Shown in pieces: positions 34,901-47,540 of a DNA stretch of 64,000 nt (the first letter of the stretch is position 1; every line of letters begins with the position of its first letter). A program made the translations under genes and the position numbers. Origin of the DNA: Pisaster brevispinus. Lineage: Eukaryota > Echinodermata > Asteroidea > Forcipulatida > Asteriidae. The notes beneath the pieces were generated by a model. It worked only from the letters and a program-made list of their open reading frames with translations, ran no database searches and had not been told where the DNA came from. The DNA lies in contig JAMKCF010000013.1 in the NCBI GenBank assembly GCA_023634235.1, forward strand, positions 18,503,290 to 18,567,289. The letters run 5' to 3'.

Positions 34901-34997
34901 AATATTCTCGGTCCTTGAGCAGTGAGTTCCTACAAAGTGATTCCATGAATGAAGATCACCAGCTTATTAAAGCTTCACTCATTCTTTTGAAGTTCTG
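34901..34997 (+). pseudogene. Exon-like segment with both splice sites, right arm
   Basis: TTTTTTTACAG precedes the segment and TTCTG|GTGAGT follows. Sequence between is about 75-80% similar to the left-arm copy by eye. The frame that is open on the left meets TGA after six codons here. Confidence 0.4.
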
Positions 34998-35080
34998 GTG
35001 AGTTAAATAAAATACCAATATTAATCTATAACATGAACTTTGTTTACCACTATATTTGATTAAAACTGAACATCCCTCTT

Positions 35081-36050
35081 TGCTCTTATGTACCTTGCAC
35101 ACCACCCCGTTAATATCCCTTATTTCTACTGCCCCGGATCTAACAGGACCCATTTCTACCATCCTTGATCCCTACACCCATCCCTAGCTTCCTGCTACTC
35201 TGGATCCTTCCTCAATATGTTATCTCTTCTACTGCCCTTCTGTATAAATACCAAACATGCATCCCACTTTGCTGTCATTTTGGATCCTCCCACAACATGT
35301 AACCCCTTCTACTGTCCTACTGTACAAATCCAAATGCATCCTACTCTGGCTCCTCCCCTAACATGTTACTCCTTTCATTGCCTTACTGTATGGATCCAAA
35401 ACATGCATCCCACTTTGCTGTCACTCTAGCTCCTCCCTTAACATGTTACCCCTTCTACTGCCCTACTGTACATATCCAAAGTAAGCCTCCCACTTTGCTG
35501 TCAACTGGACCCTCCCCTTACATGTTACCCCTTCTATTGCCTTACTGTATCGATCCAAAACATGCGTCCCACTTTGCTGTCACTCTAGCTCCTCCCTTAA
35601 CATGTTACCCCTTCTACTGCCCTACTGTACACGGTACATATCCAAAATAAGCCTCCCACTTTGCTGTCAACTGGACCCTCCCTTTACATGTTACCCCTTC
35701 TATTGCCTTACTGTATCAATCCAAATTATGCACCCCACTTTGATGTCATTCTGGATCCTCCCCTAACATGTTACCCTTCTACTGCCCTATTGCTCTTATG
35801 TACCTTGCACACCACCCCGTTAATATCCCTTATTTCTACTGCCTTGGATCTAACAGGACCCATTTCTACCATCCTTGATCCCTACACCCATCCCTAGCTT
35901 CCTGCTACTCTGGATCCTTCCTCAATATGTTATCTCTTCTACTGCCCTTCTGTATAAATACCAAACATGCATCCCACTTTGCTGTCATTTTGGATCCTCC
36001 CACAACATGTAACCCCTTCTACTGTCCTACTGTACAAATCCAAATGCATC
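35081..36050 (+). repeat. Local segmental duplication at the start of the right satellite
   Basis: TGCTCTTATGTACCTTGCAC and about 255 following bases at 35081 are repeated at 35791, an offset of 710 bp (nine 79-bp units). The second copy starts abruptly inside a satellite unit, so it marks a recombination joint. Confidence 0.9.
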
Positions 36051-38540
36051 CCACTTTGTGTCACTCTGGATCCTCCCCTAACATGTTACCCCTTCTACTG
36101 CCCTACTGTACATACATGTGTATCCCAAATATGCCTCCCCCATTTGCTGTCAACTGGATACTCCCCTTACATGCTACATGTACCCGTTCTATTGCCTTTT
36201 ATGTACCCCACTTTGCTATCATTCTGGATCCTCCCCAAACCTGTTACCTCATCTACTGCCCTACTGTACAAATTCCAAACATGCATCCCACTTTGCTGTC
36301 ACTCTGGATCTTCCCCTAACATGTTACCCCTTCTATTGCCTTAGTGTATCAATCCAATTTATGCACCCCACTGTGCTGTCATTCTGGATCCTCCCCTAAC
36401 ATGTTACCACTTTTACTGCCCTACTGTAAAAGTTCCAATTATGCATCCCACTTTGCTGTCACTCTGGATCATCCTCTTACATGTTACCCCCTTCTATTGC
36501 CTTACTGTATAAATCCAAAACATGCACCCCACTTTGCTGTCACTTTAGCTCCTCCCTTAACATGTTACCCCTTCTACTGCCCTACTGTACATCCCAAATA
36601 TGCCTCCCCCATTTGATGTCAACTGGATACTCCCCTTACATGCTACCCCTTCTATTGCCTTTTATGTACATGTACCCCACTTTGCTATCATTCTGGATCC
36701 TCCCCAAACCTGTTACCTCATCTACTGCCCTACTGTACAAATTCCAAACATGCATCCCACTTTGCTGTCACTCTTGATCCTCCCCTTACACGTTACCCCT
36801 TCCATTGCCTTACTGTATCAATCCAAAATATGCACCCACTTTGCTATCATTATGGATCCTCCCCTAACATGTTACCACTTTTACTGCCCTACTGTACAAA
36901 TTCCAAATATGCATCCCACTTTGCTGTCACTCAGGCTCCTCCCCTAACAGGCTCCCCTTCCATTGCCTTCTGTAACAATCCAAAACATGCACCCACTTTG
37001 CTGTCACTCTGGATCCTCCCCTTACACGTTACCCCTTCCATTGCCTTACTGTATCAATCCAAAATATGCACCCACTTTGCTATTATTATGGATCCTCCCC
37101 TAACATGTTACCACTTTTACTGTCCTACTGTACAAATTCCAAATATATATCCCACTTTGCTGTCACTCTGGCTCCTCCCCTAACAGGTTCCCCTTCCATT
37201 GCCTTCTGTAACAATCCAAAACATGCACCCACTTTGCTGTCACTCTGGATCCTCCCCAAACCTGTTACCCCATCTTACTGCCCTACTGTAATAATCCCAA
37301 ACATGCATCCCACCGTGCTGTCATTCTGAATCCTCCCCTAACATGTTACCCCTTCTACTGCCCTACTGTACAAATCCCAAATATGCATCCCACTTTGCTG
37401 TCACTGTGGATCCTCCCCTTACATGTTACCCCTTCTATTGCCTTTCTGTATAAATCCAAAACATGCATCCCACTTTGCTGTCACTCTAGCTCCTCCCTTA
37501 ACATGTTACCCCTTCTAAGTTCTACTGCCCTACTGTCCCAAATATGCCTCCCACTTTGCTGCCAACTGGATCCTCCCCTTACATGTTTCCCCTTCCATTG
37601 CCTTCTGTATCAATCCAAAACATGCACCCCACTTTGCTATCATTCTGGATCCTCCTGTACCATGTTACCCCTTCTACTGCCCTACTGTACAAATCCCAAA
37701 CATGCATCCCACATTTTTGTTACTCTGGCTCCTCCCCTAACATGTTACTCCTTTCATTGCCTTACTGTATGGATCCAAAACATGCATCCCACTTTGCTGT
37801 CACTCTAGCTCCTCCCTTAACATGTTACCCCTTCTACTGCCCTACTGTACATATCCAAAGTAAGCCTCCCACTTTGCTGTCAACTGGACCCTCCCCTTAC
37901 ATGTTACCCCTTCTATTGCCTTACTGTATCGATCCAAAACATGCGTCCCACTTTGCTGTCACTCTAGCTCCTCCCTTAACATGTTACCCCTTCTACTGCC
38001 CTACTGTACACGGTACATATCCAAATAAGCCTCCCACTTTGCTGTCAACTGGACCCTCCCTTTACATGTTACCCCTTCTATTGCCTTACTGTATCAATCC
38101 AAATTATGCACCCCACTTTGCTGTCATTCTGGATCCTCCCCTAACATGTTACCCTTCTACTGCCCTATTGTACAAATCCCAAACACGCATTCCGCTTTGC
38201 TGTCACTCTGGATCCTCCCCTTACATGTTACCCCTTCTATTGCCTTACTGTACAAATCCCAAACATGCATACGCTTTGCTGTCACTCTGGATCCTCCTCA
38301 AACCTGTTACCCCATCTACTGCCCTAATGTACAAATTCCAAACATGCATCCCACTTTGCTGTTACTCTGGCTCCTCCCCTAACATGTTTCCCTTAGATTG
38401 CCTTAATCAATCCAAAATAATGCATCCCACTTTGCTGTCACTCTAGCTCCTCCCCTAACATGTTACCCCTTCCATTGCTTTCTGTATCAATCCAAAACAT
38501 GCATCCCACTTTGCTATTATTTTGGATCCTCCCCTAACAT
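35150..38540 (+). repeat. 79-bp satellite array, right arm, about 43 units
   Basis: Inverse counterpart of the left array, with units containing CATGCATCCCACTTTGCTGT, CACTCTGGATCCTCCCCTAA and CATGTTACCCCTTCTACTGC. Units are more diverged than on the left, and the higher-order blocks are not the same. Long plus-strand frames (up to about 300 codons) arise from the repeat and show no domain. Confidence 0.94.
37727..38169 (+). repeat. Copy of 35348-35790 within the same array
   Basis: The segment with GCCTTACTGTATGGATCCAA through GTACACGGTACATATCCAAA recurs 2379 bp downstream, nearly unchanged over about 440 bases. The right end coincides with the 35791 joint. Confidence 0.9.
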
Positions 38541-39061
38541 GTATCTCACCAGCCTTGCTACCATGGGCAGCGCGCCGTATCGATACCTCTCGCCGCTAAA
38601 CCCCTGGGAGGGAAACACTGAAAATCAATGCTGATTGGCTGACCAAAATGTACTGCTTTTCGTGCACGCTTGTTAAAACATTCAAGCACTTGTAGGGCGC
38701 TTGTCGGATCCCCGGGCGCTTAGTACGCGCGTGTGAAAATGCACGTATTTCGACGCAATACGTTTCAAATGAATCATGTTTTTACATGGTCATCCTAAAC
38801 TGCATACAGTTAGTCGAATCACAAGATCGAAAAAGGATGAGAGGGGTCAGTTGCTCCATGACTTAATGCGTCCTTTGACAGTGCGCTCTGCGTAGTCTCT
38901 AACACAGAATGGATCAGCCACAGGACTAATTTAAATATCCAATATATTTGGATATTTTAAAGTCACACTTCCAGGGGTTACAATCGAGCTAGGCATTCTG
39001 GGAAAGAAAACAAAATGGCGCGTCGAGATCGTGACCACTGGGAACGAGGTTGGTATCTCAC
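38541..39061 (-). mobile_element. 503-bp DNA transposon with 9-bp target duplication
   Basis: The element (38550-39052) is flanked by GTATCTCAC on both sides. The ends CAGCCTTGCTACCA and, inverted, CAACCTCGTTCCCA form imperfect terminal repeats. The left arm carries the uninterrupted site (GGGAGATAC near 25873), so the insertion is younger than the palindrome. It has no transposase. A 9-bp duplication fits Merlin or Mutator-like elements, but the family cannot be fixed by eye. It contains the palindrome CCAATATATTTGG. Confidence 0.78.
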
Positions 39062-39318
39062 GTATCTGCCATCGGGTCATGTCTTCTTTCCCCTCTGGAT
39101 CCTATCAGTATCTATCTGTCTTCCTCCTTATTAGCACCCCTCCTCTGTCTTCCGCTCTTGCATTTTCCTGAGGTTGAAGTTTTAGATAGAGTTGCTGAAG
39201 GGAGGACATGCCTGATTGGTTTCCAAGATTCATCACATCCAAAAGACTGTTATGAAAAATTGTTGACCTTTGGCTGGAGTAATTTCATGCAAGCATCTTC
39301 TTTGTTTTTTATTTGCAG

Positions 39319-39378
39319 TACATTCAAGATGACCTGACAATTAAACTTCTCAGTTCTAACGACAACAAGCTCGGCTAA
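39319..39378 (+). pseudogene. Exon-like segment, right arm
   Basis: The acceptor TTTATTTGCAG is followed by 19 codons (YIQDDLTIKLLSSNDNKLG) and TAA. Sequence beyond the stop stays homologous to the left arm, so the two arms differ by small indels that change the reading frame. Upstream, FPEVEVLDRVAE is also shared with the left arm (FSEVEVVDRVAE). No protein family was recognised. Confidence 0.35.
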
Positions 39379-39715
39379 AGAGAACACTTGGCTTCTGTCT
39401 TAACCATGAATTCAACTACGTTATCGTCCCTCTGCATCAAGCAACCTCAAATCTGTAACTAATCAAAATTCTGGGATATTGAGGTAGGGTTGTTACGTTA
39501 ATAATACACATTGTAAAAGGGCCTGTTTACATAACGCTTACACGACATCATCGTCCTCACTACTGGTCCTCACGTGATTCTTTAAAACCACATGTACCAA
39601 TGACTGTGCTTAAGCACACAGTATATGTATGCCAAGAAGATTTTTAACCAGTACAGAAGTGAAAAGAATATTCTGACGATGTCTTGTATAATGTAAACTG
39701 ACCTTTACTGTACAC

Positions 39716-40038
39716 CAGCGTCGTAGCCAGGACTTTTTCGGTGATGTGGCACACTGCTTTAAAGTGGGAGGTTGGGGGGGGGGGGGGGCAGAAGGAATGT
39801 GTTTTTCAGTGGGGAGAAGGGGGTCATGCTTTTATTTTGGAAGGGGGACACCACCCTCTTATGGCATTTTGTGGCCGTGTTAGCGATCCCAATTGCGATC
39901 GTTCACTGCATTAGATTATACAAACAGGCATATTCCTCTCTTTTTTTCTTTTTATTTGAGCAACATCGCGATTATTTTCTTGGGAGGGCAGCATGGGGGG
40001 CATCTGCCCCTTCAGGCCCTCTCATGGCCATGCTGCTG
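39716..40038 (-). mobile_element. hAT-like non-autonomous element, right arm
   Basis: Inverse counterpart of the left-arm element: it begins CAGCGTCGTAGCCAGGAC and ends GGCCATGCTGCTG, flanked by CTGTACAC and CTGTATAC. Its presence in both arms shows it was inserted before the palindrome formed. A 93-codon frame across it is fortuitous. Confidence 0.72.
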
Positions 40039-41559
40039 CTGTATACGTTGTAAATACTATTGGGTTTTTTTACTTTTAGGTATTTTCAACTAGATTAAAA
40101 CAAATACAAAGCTAACGTTATTAGTGTATCACATCTAAAGGGACTGTGTATAATCTGTAATCATAAAACGTCTCTTCGAAACTGATCACGGTCCTACTTT
40201 ACAGAAATGATACATCTTATAACTTTCAGAGCAAACTCAATTACATGTAGATCAGCTATGATAATGTTCCATTAATGTATGTATGTAAGTTGAATCGTTT
40301 AGCATTGACCTAGCCTTTAAGATGGTGTTACTTGTTGACACAATTTTGCTGAGGTTTTAGAGTGCTATAAAGGGTTAGATAAAGTAAGAAACAAATTTGT
40401 TCTGCACTATGCAAATTCTACACTTATCAAAAAGGATATTTTCCTCATGCTTTTTGAACTAACCAGTCAGTAGCCATTTGTGTCTGGTAACCTGTCTCCA
40501 AACGAACAATTTGACTTACAGTGATACGTTAATATTATGTACCAGACTATTATTGCTTTGTAGACTCAAAAAAGGGTAAAAAACATTGTCTTCTAGGTTT
40601 CGAGAAATGGAGTAAAAAGAGCCCCCCCCTTCATTTTGCTCTAAAAAAACATGGAGTTAAACATCAGATATTGCTAATTGTTGGTGTTACCTTACAGACA
40701 AAATTGTGGATATTGTAATTTAAGTTTTTATTTGCCAGAACTGAGTTGTACTTTTATGATAATCATGGGAATCAGTTTTTTCCTAACTATGCAAACGTAT
40801 ATGTGCCTTTTAGCCATGGTAAATGTTACTTTTTAAGTTAAAACTTCCATGTTATTTTTGTAAAACATAATGTAGAACGTTATAGGCCGTTAAACCAGAG
40901 GGTTTCTGAATTGTGTGTGTAATAAAATGGTGGAAATGTACAGACATGAAGTTAAGCATCTGAAAAGGGTGTTTCAAGAGATTTTAAGACTTAAAGCTGC
41001 ACGTTGTGATTGTAAACAAATATTGTAAGGTTTTTGTGACCAGAATGCGTACCTTTTCTGGTAGAGCAAATTGAGCATCATACTAAGCATGCTATGGTAC
41101 TTGCTCATAATTACAATTAAAAAAAATTGTTACCGTTTTTTTCACAAAATTTGCATTTTTCAGATTTTTTTTTTCAAAATGAAAAAAAATTAACGAGCGT
41201 ACGTTTCAGCCGATTTAAAAAAAATGAAAGACCATAAATTTTCAAATTTTCATTGAAAAAATTTTTTTATATGGAAATCAAAAATAATTAACGAGCGTGC
41301 GTTTCAGCCGATTTAAAAAAAATGAAAGACCGTAAATTTTTTGGTTTTTCATTTTTTTTTTTTTTTTTTTCCCCCCTACGAAAATTTAAAAAAATTTGTC
41401 CACCCCCTCTTCTCTCTCTCTCTCTCCTGTCCACCTCCCCTCTCTTTCCTCCGCCCCGGCCTGTTCCGCCCTGTGCGTTGTGCGTTGTGCGTTGTGCGTC
41501 GTGCTTGTTAGTGCGTGTTAGTGCATGTTAGTATACATTATACCTTTATTCTTACCTTG

Positions 41560-41641
41560 TGACTTGCCGGGATTCGAACCCAAGCAGGTCTTCCGATCTT
41601 GCTCTTCTCGTGCGAGACCTTGTCCGCTAGGCCATCGGCGA
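41560..41641 (-). repeat. tRNA-Leu-like SINE head, right arm
   Basis: Identical in the inspected region to the left-arm copy, in inverse orientation, with the same downstream sequence. The 63-codon frame across it is unchanged between the arms, which reflects recent copying rather than coding. Confidence 0.7.
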
Positions 41642-41734
41642 TCCACAGCAAACCAATAATTTTCAACCGTGATGAATATTAGAACCACGTGATGTATATA
41701 TAAACACATGTTGGCACATGTAGAATATATAGTG

Positions 41735-41800
41735 TAAAGGGCGCCCTCTATTGACTATGAAGGGCGCCCTCTGTTGTCTATGAAGGGCGCCCTCTGTCAA
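41735..41800 (-). repeat. Triple GGGCGCCCTT repeat, right arm
   Basis: Inverse counterpart of 23125-23186 with three units and the same CTATGAAGGGCGCCCT core. It marks the outer edge of the near-identical tract of the palindrome. Confidence 0.9.
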
Positions 41801-42189
41801 CAAAAACATTTTATTTTAAAACTACAACCACTGAAAAAATGTTTCCCCTTTATAATATTGAGATTAAATTAAACTAACCAAAGTTAATATTTAATATTTG
41901 TTGTGTCTTCGCTATTTTAAGTTTTTTTAAGCAGTCTGATTTTGTGGTCCTAACAAAGTAAACATTTTCAAGTTTGACAGATAATAAATAAGCACAAACC
42001 AATTGGGAAAGTTTAGATGCTGAAAGTATCTCTTTATTAAAAACATTGTTCATAAAAACAAATAAAATAACACATTTTCCATATTCAACTTCTTTATTTA
42101 AAAAAAAGTTTATCAAAAATTAAAAAAACATACATTTTAATAAATTGTTTCAAAGCAGTTTTTCAATGTCGAAGAATTTTCCTGAAAAT

Positions 42190-44270
42190 ACAAATATCTC
42201 AAGGTTGCATGCAATAAATAAATAAAGAAAGAAAACAATTAAGAAGTAAATAAACACAAAAACAATAATTAATAATCAATCAATTAATCAATAAATAAAT
42301 AAAATAGTAAAGTAATAAAAAAATATTTAAGTTTAAACAATAATTTTTTTTACAGTTTAAACAATTAACAAATAAATTTAAAAATGAAAAAAATAAAGAA
42401 ATAAATTAACAATCAGATAAATAAATAAATAAATAAATACTCAAATAAGTGGAAAATTAATTACATAAAAAACATAATACATAACCCACAGAACTTGAAT
42501 CCTTTACATCACGAATCTAAAAAAATAATTGAATAAAAAAAAATAATAAATAAACATTATTATCAAATAAATACATAAATACTCAATAAAAAAAGAAGAA
42601 GAATTAATTATATCAATAAATAAATTAACAGTAAAACAAATAAATCAAGAAACAATAACACAAAATGTAAATAAGTAAAAACAATGAAAAGATTTTAAAA
42701 AAAATTAACAGCAAACAAATAGTTGAAAAGTTTAATAATTATAAAACAATAAATAAATAAATAAAATAATAATACAAAATGTTAATAAATAGGTAAAACA
42801 ATAACAATATTTTAACAAATTAACGGTTGAAACAATAAACAAAAAAAATTAAAAATAAGGAAATAAAGAATAAAAATAACAATTAAATAAAAAAATAAAT
42901 ATAAAATAAACAATAAAATAAATTTTAAAAAAGTAAATTAAAACAATTAAAACAAATTAAAATTAAAACAATCAACAAATTAACTTTGTAAAAAGAAATA
43001 AACAAATAAATTAACAATTAAATAAATAAACGATTTTACATAAATATAAGAAAAACAAAATATTTAAACATTTACACAAATTTGATTAAACAATTATTAA
43101 ATCAATCAATAATTAAACAATAGAAACAATAAAAAAAATTGAAAATTTAGTTTTAAAAAATCATAAATTTAAAAATAAAGAAACAAATAAATAAATAAAC
43201 AATCAAATAAATAAATAAATTAATTAAAAAATATATAAAAATTCACAATTTAAAAAAATAACATAAAATAAAAAAAATAAGAAATAAATAGGCCTAAATA
43301 TTCAAATAAATAAATACATGAGTAAATAAACAATCGTACAAATAAATATAGAGAACAATATTAATAAAGAAAAAAACATAAATTAACTATATAAACAATA
43401 AAAAAAGTTAAATGAAAAAGAAAAAAGACAAATGAACTATAAAAAGCAATAAATAAATAAGCAAAAAAAACCCCCAAAACAATAATAGAATGAATAAATA
43501 AGTATAAACAATAAAAAAAATAATATGAATAAATAAATAAGTATAAAAATACAAATAATTAAACAGTTTAAATTAACAGTTAAAACAATAAACTAATAAA
43601 TTAAAAAATAAAGAAATACACAAATACAATTATTTGAAACCAAGTTAAAAAATTAATTATTTATATAAGAACATAATACATAACCCACAGACCTTGGATC
43701 ATTTACATCCCGAACCATATAAAAACTTAATGAATAAATAAATAAAACAATAATAAAAATGTATACAAAATTGATTAATTAATCATTAAATAAAATAAAT
43801 AATAAAAAAATTAAAAAAAAAATTAAAAATAAAGAATTAAAGAAATAAATAAATTTATTAGTAAATAAACAATCACATAAATGACAAATAAAACAATATT
43901 AAAAAAACAAAAAAATATCAACTATTATATAAATAAATAAATAAATAAGCAATAAAGAAAACCCCAAAACAATAAATGAATAAATATATAAGTATAAACA
44001 ATAAAAATATTTAAATGAAAAATAAAAATAATAAATTAACTATTATATCAATAAATAAATAAATAAGCAATAAAAACATGCAAATTCAAATTAAATAATT
44101 ATTTATATAAAAACTTAATACATAACCCACAGACCTCGGATCATTTACATCCCGAACCCAATAAAAAATAAATGAATAAATAAATAAAACTATATTAAAA
44201 AATGTATACAATATTGATTAACTAATTATAATAATTACAAATAAATAAATTCATGAGTACAAACAAGAAC
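42190..44270 (+). repeat. 2-kb AATAAATA-rich tract, right arm
   Basis: Almost entirely A and T, made of AAATAAATAAAT-like words. Islands reading ATAACCCACAGACCT followed by CATTTACATCCCGAAC recur at about 42480, 43680, 44110 and 45245. The repeated islands show the tract grew by duplication of units of several hundred bases to about 1.2 kb. The left arm holds one such island near 22310. Confidence 0.9.
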
Positions 44271-44319
44271 TAGAACAGCGAAGCTGCCATGGCAAGCTGC
44301 CGATCGCCAGATAGAAGAC

Positions 44320-44835
44320 CAATGACTAATTGCAATAAGAAGTTATGACCATGTAAAAGGTTTTCATTGTTTTAGCTCATTCAACTGGAACCAGTGATAA
44401 ACTCTTCAAGTTTTATCTTTTCATATGAATCTACATGTAAGAAGCAATATTTGATTCAAGTTTCAAGTCAGTACATCATTGCAATAAGGAGTTATGACCA
44501 TTTAAAGTTTTCATTGTTTTAGCTCATTCAACTGGAACCAGTGATAAACTGAGTTTTATCTATTCATATAAATCTACATGTAAGAAGCAATATTTGATTC
44601 AAGTTTCAAGTCAGTACATCATTGCAATAAGGAGTTATGACCATTTAAAGTTTTCATTGTTTTAGCTCATTCAACTGGAACCAGTGATAAACTCTTTGAG
44701 TTTTATCTATTCATATAAATCTACATGTATGAAGCAATATTTGATTCAAGTTTCAAGTCAGTACATCATTGCAATAAGGAGTTATGACCATTTACATTTT
44801 TCATTGTTTTAGCCCATTCAACTGGAACCAGTGAC
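44320..44835 (+). repeat. About 150-bp tandem repeat, 3.5 copies
   Basis: Units share GCAATAAGGAGTTATGACCA, TTTCATTGTTTTAGCTCATT, CAACTGGAACCAGTGATAAA and CAAGTTTCAAGTCAGTACAT. Copies are very similar. No counterpart was found in the left arm. An AGCTGCCATGGCAAGCT palindrome lies just before the array (44283). Confidence 0.88.
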
Positions 44836-45239
44836 ATAGAGTTTGGTGTTTGTTTAAACAATTTCCGCATGTCTGTTGTGTTGTTCAAATTTAGTTCTTA
44901 AACATCCAACGTTTAGTCTTAAGTTTTTTATAAAGTCCCGAGGGCACAATGTTCAACACTGTAAAAAAAATTCAACATTTCTTTGTAAATTCTGAAAACA
45001 TTTCTGTAACAAAATTGTTGAGAAACACAATACATGGCTGTCATTGTATAAATAATTCACTTAGGGCTTTTAGAATCCATAAAACAACTCAAAACATAAA
45101 TGTTGATGCTTGATGCTAAAACAGTTACAGTTAAACAAAAAATATATATATATATAAATAAACAACTAAAAAATTAAATAAGTAAATAAATAAATAAACA
45201 ATCAAATAAATGAATAAATAATTAATTATATAAGAACTT

Positions 45240-45740
45240 AATACATAACCCACAGAACTTGAATCTTTTACATCCCGTACCACATACCAAATATCAAGTG
45301 GAATCGGGACTTATTGCATTGATATTCAAATTCGTCACGATGCTACGCTCTAAGTTGTAATCCAAAGCACCCAAAGTTCTACAGAGCACAAGTATGTATC
45401 CTAGGAACAGTCTGGTGCAGAATGTCTGGTGTTCCATCTTAGTTATTATCAGGAGTTCCATCTTCCATCTGGGTTATCATCAAAATGACTGCAACATTGT
45501 TCATGGTATTTATTCTGCAGAGGATCTGCTTTTCAACAGCATTCACTACTGCAAAATATCATTTAAGCAAGGCTTGTTGTATTTTATAGACGGCTGCAGA
45601 GCAGCAATCCTTTCTTCTTGTAGATTCCAAAGCTCCCCGTGGGCCCAATCTGGAATTTCCTGTACAAACAAGAATAAATAATATTCATCAATTAATTCAT
45701 TATCCAGTAAAGATTGTGAAAAGCAAACTGATCATTGTCT
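45240..45740 (-). repeat. Palindrome-arm segment matching 21880-22320
   Basis: CACAGAACTTGAATC, TTTACATCCCGTACC, CATCACGATGC-like words and GTAAAGATTGTGAAAAGCAA pair inversely with the left arm. There is no coding evidence. The right copy has lost or gained several tens of bases relative to the left. Confidence 0.7.
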
Positions 45741-47540
45741 TCACAAACATCATTATAATGAGTTGTCATTCTGTAACTGGACGGCCAACGATCCCCCCAC
45801 CCCACCCCAACCCCCCCCCCAAAAAAAAAACACGACAGCAAAACTAAACAAACTATAGGACCTTGTTTGCTACTTATTGATTGTCAAGGAAGGAGTACTG
45901 TCTCCCAGCGGGGGGTCAAGGGGCGCAGCCCCCCCCCCCTTTTGAAAATATCTACATTTACACCCTAAAAAAAGACACTTTAAAAATTGTTATGTTGGCT
46001 TAAAACGGGTAGGAAATAATAGGGTAGTTAGTTAGTTAGTTAGAGATGAACGTTGTTCCAACTAAAACATACATTCCTTGGATGTCACAGGAACTTTATG
46101 TAATCACACTGACAATGACATGTTACAATTATAAGGACACAATAATATTCCTTTTCAATGTTTTTATTTTGTGCACCTAGCTAGCTTTATTTCCCAAACC
46201 TTTAACTAGTTAACTGTTTCTACCATTCCAATCAAAACTATAAGCCCGCAGATGTCAACACACTTTCCAGTTTAATAGAACGCTATACCCACTCCGAATG
46301 GTCACAAAACCAGGTCATAAAACCACAAAGACTCAGCACAGCGGCTTGACTTATGAGGGAAACGTTTGTATTAGAAACTGACACAAAAAATGTAAAACAA
46401 ACTGCAGAGGATTAAGATAAGACGTAATTGCATCTCAATCGGAGTGTCAATCATTCTCCGAAGACAGGGCTGGAGAATGTCTGGGGCTAACATTTATTGG
46501 TTTGTCCCGGCCAATTTTAGCAAAAAATAATTCCATTTTATTAACACGCATTCAAATTCACGCATTTTCCCCTCATCCACTCAAACTTGGTTTTCTTTTT
46601 AGAGCGCACATGAATTTGTTGCTCGCTTGCGTTTTCTTTTTTGTTTATGTGCAATGAATTTCAACTTGTGTGCGTTACACATAAGTTGGCTCCCCGAGTA
46701 TACTGACAAGAGCTCTATTACTGGCACTTCAGTTACAGGCGTTTCCCTGTTACTGTTGTTGTACCTTATGCTTTTTACCCTTAAAATTACACCATGTACC
46801 TGATAAGTTTCAAATGAAAACTAAATCTTTTGCTACAGCCTTGAGATTGTTTGCCCTGGTATTAAATAATTGTCTTCTTTATTTCTGCCAATATTCAGAT
46901 CATGTAAAATTAGAAGTTTCAAAAGCTTAAAATTAGAAGTTATACAATTTATAACAAATTATCGTTCATTTCTTTTTCTGTTTATATATCTCTTCTATTC
47001 ATTTATTTATATCCGAAGTTGGTTCCTTTTTTTAAACCTTCAATGTTCTGACATGCTAGGCATCTCGGCATGTCAGTTTGGCTGTGATTCTACGGAGCAT
47101 TCTATTTCAAACGGCTAATGAGCCGGGAGTTAAAATGAATGGGTTTTGTTTTTTATTGGCCGGGAAAACCTTAAAAGGATCGACAGATTGACTTTTTGTC
47201 ATTGTCGGCAAAAAGTACCGGTCGGCAAAGTCGTAACATTGCATGAGTCGGCTTTACGAAAAATTTACTTGGCCAAATAAACATTGTGTCTTCAAGGAGT
47301 CCAACAGTTTTTCAGGCCGTCCAAAAATAAAACAGGGAGTCAAAAGACGCCCAGATGATTGTTGGCTAATACCTTGCTGGCTCCTAAGTTCTAAATAAAT
47401 ATTAAACTTGAAATACTGAGTTAAGTTAGAAAACTGTTGACAATTTATTTGTTTATAAATCAAAAATCAAAAGTATTAAAGAGAGAATAGATATGGCTCT
47501 CAAAAGAAAACAACTTAAGAACGTAACGAAGACAAAAATT
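45740..47540. other. Mostly arm-specific DNA without recognised genes
   Basis: Contains C-runs near 45800 and 45930, a (TTAG)n microsatellite at 46024-46045, and about 1.5 kb with no counterpart in the left arm. Homology to the left arm resumes near 47390 (GAAAACTGTTGACAA, inverse of about 21690). Open frames are short and without domains. Confidence 0.5.

Noticed and set aside
37544..38446. 300-codon plus-strand frame
   Set aside because: Translation of the right-arm 79-bp satellite; no domain and no conservation of frame between units.
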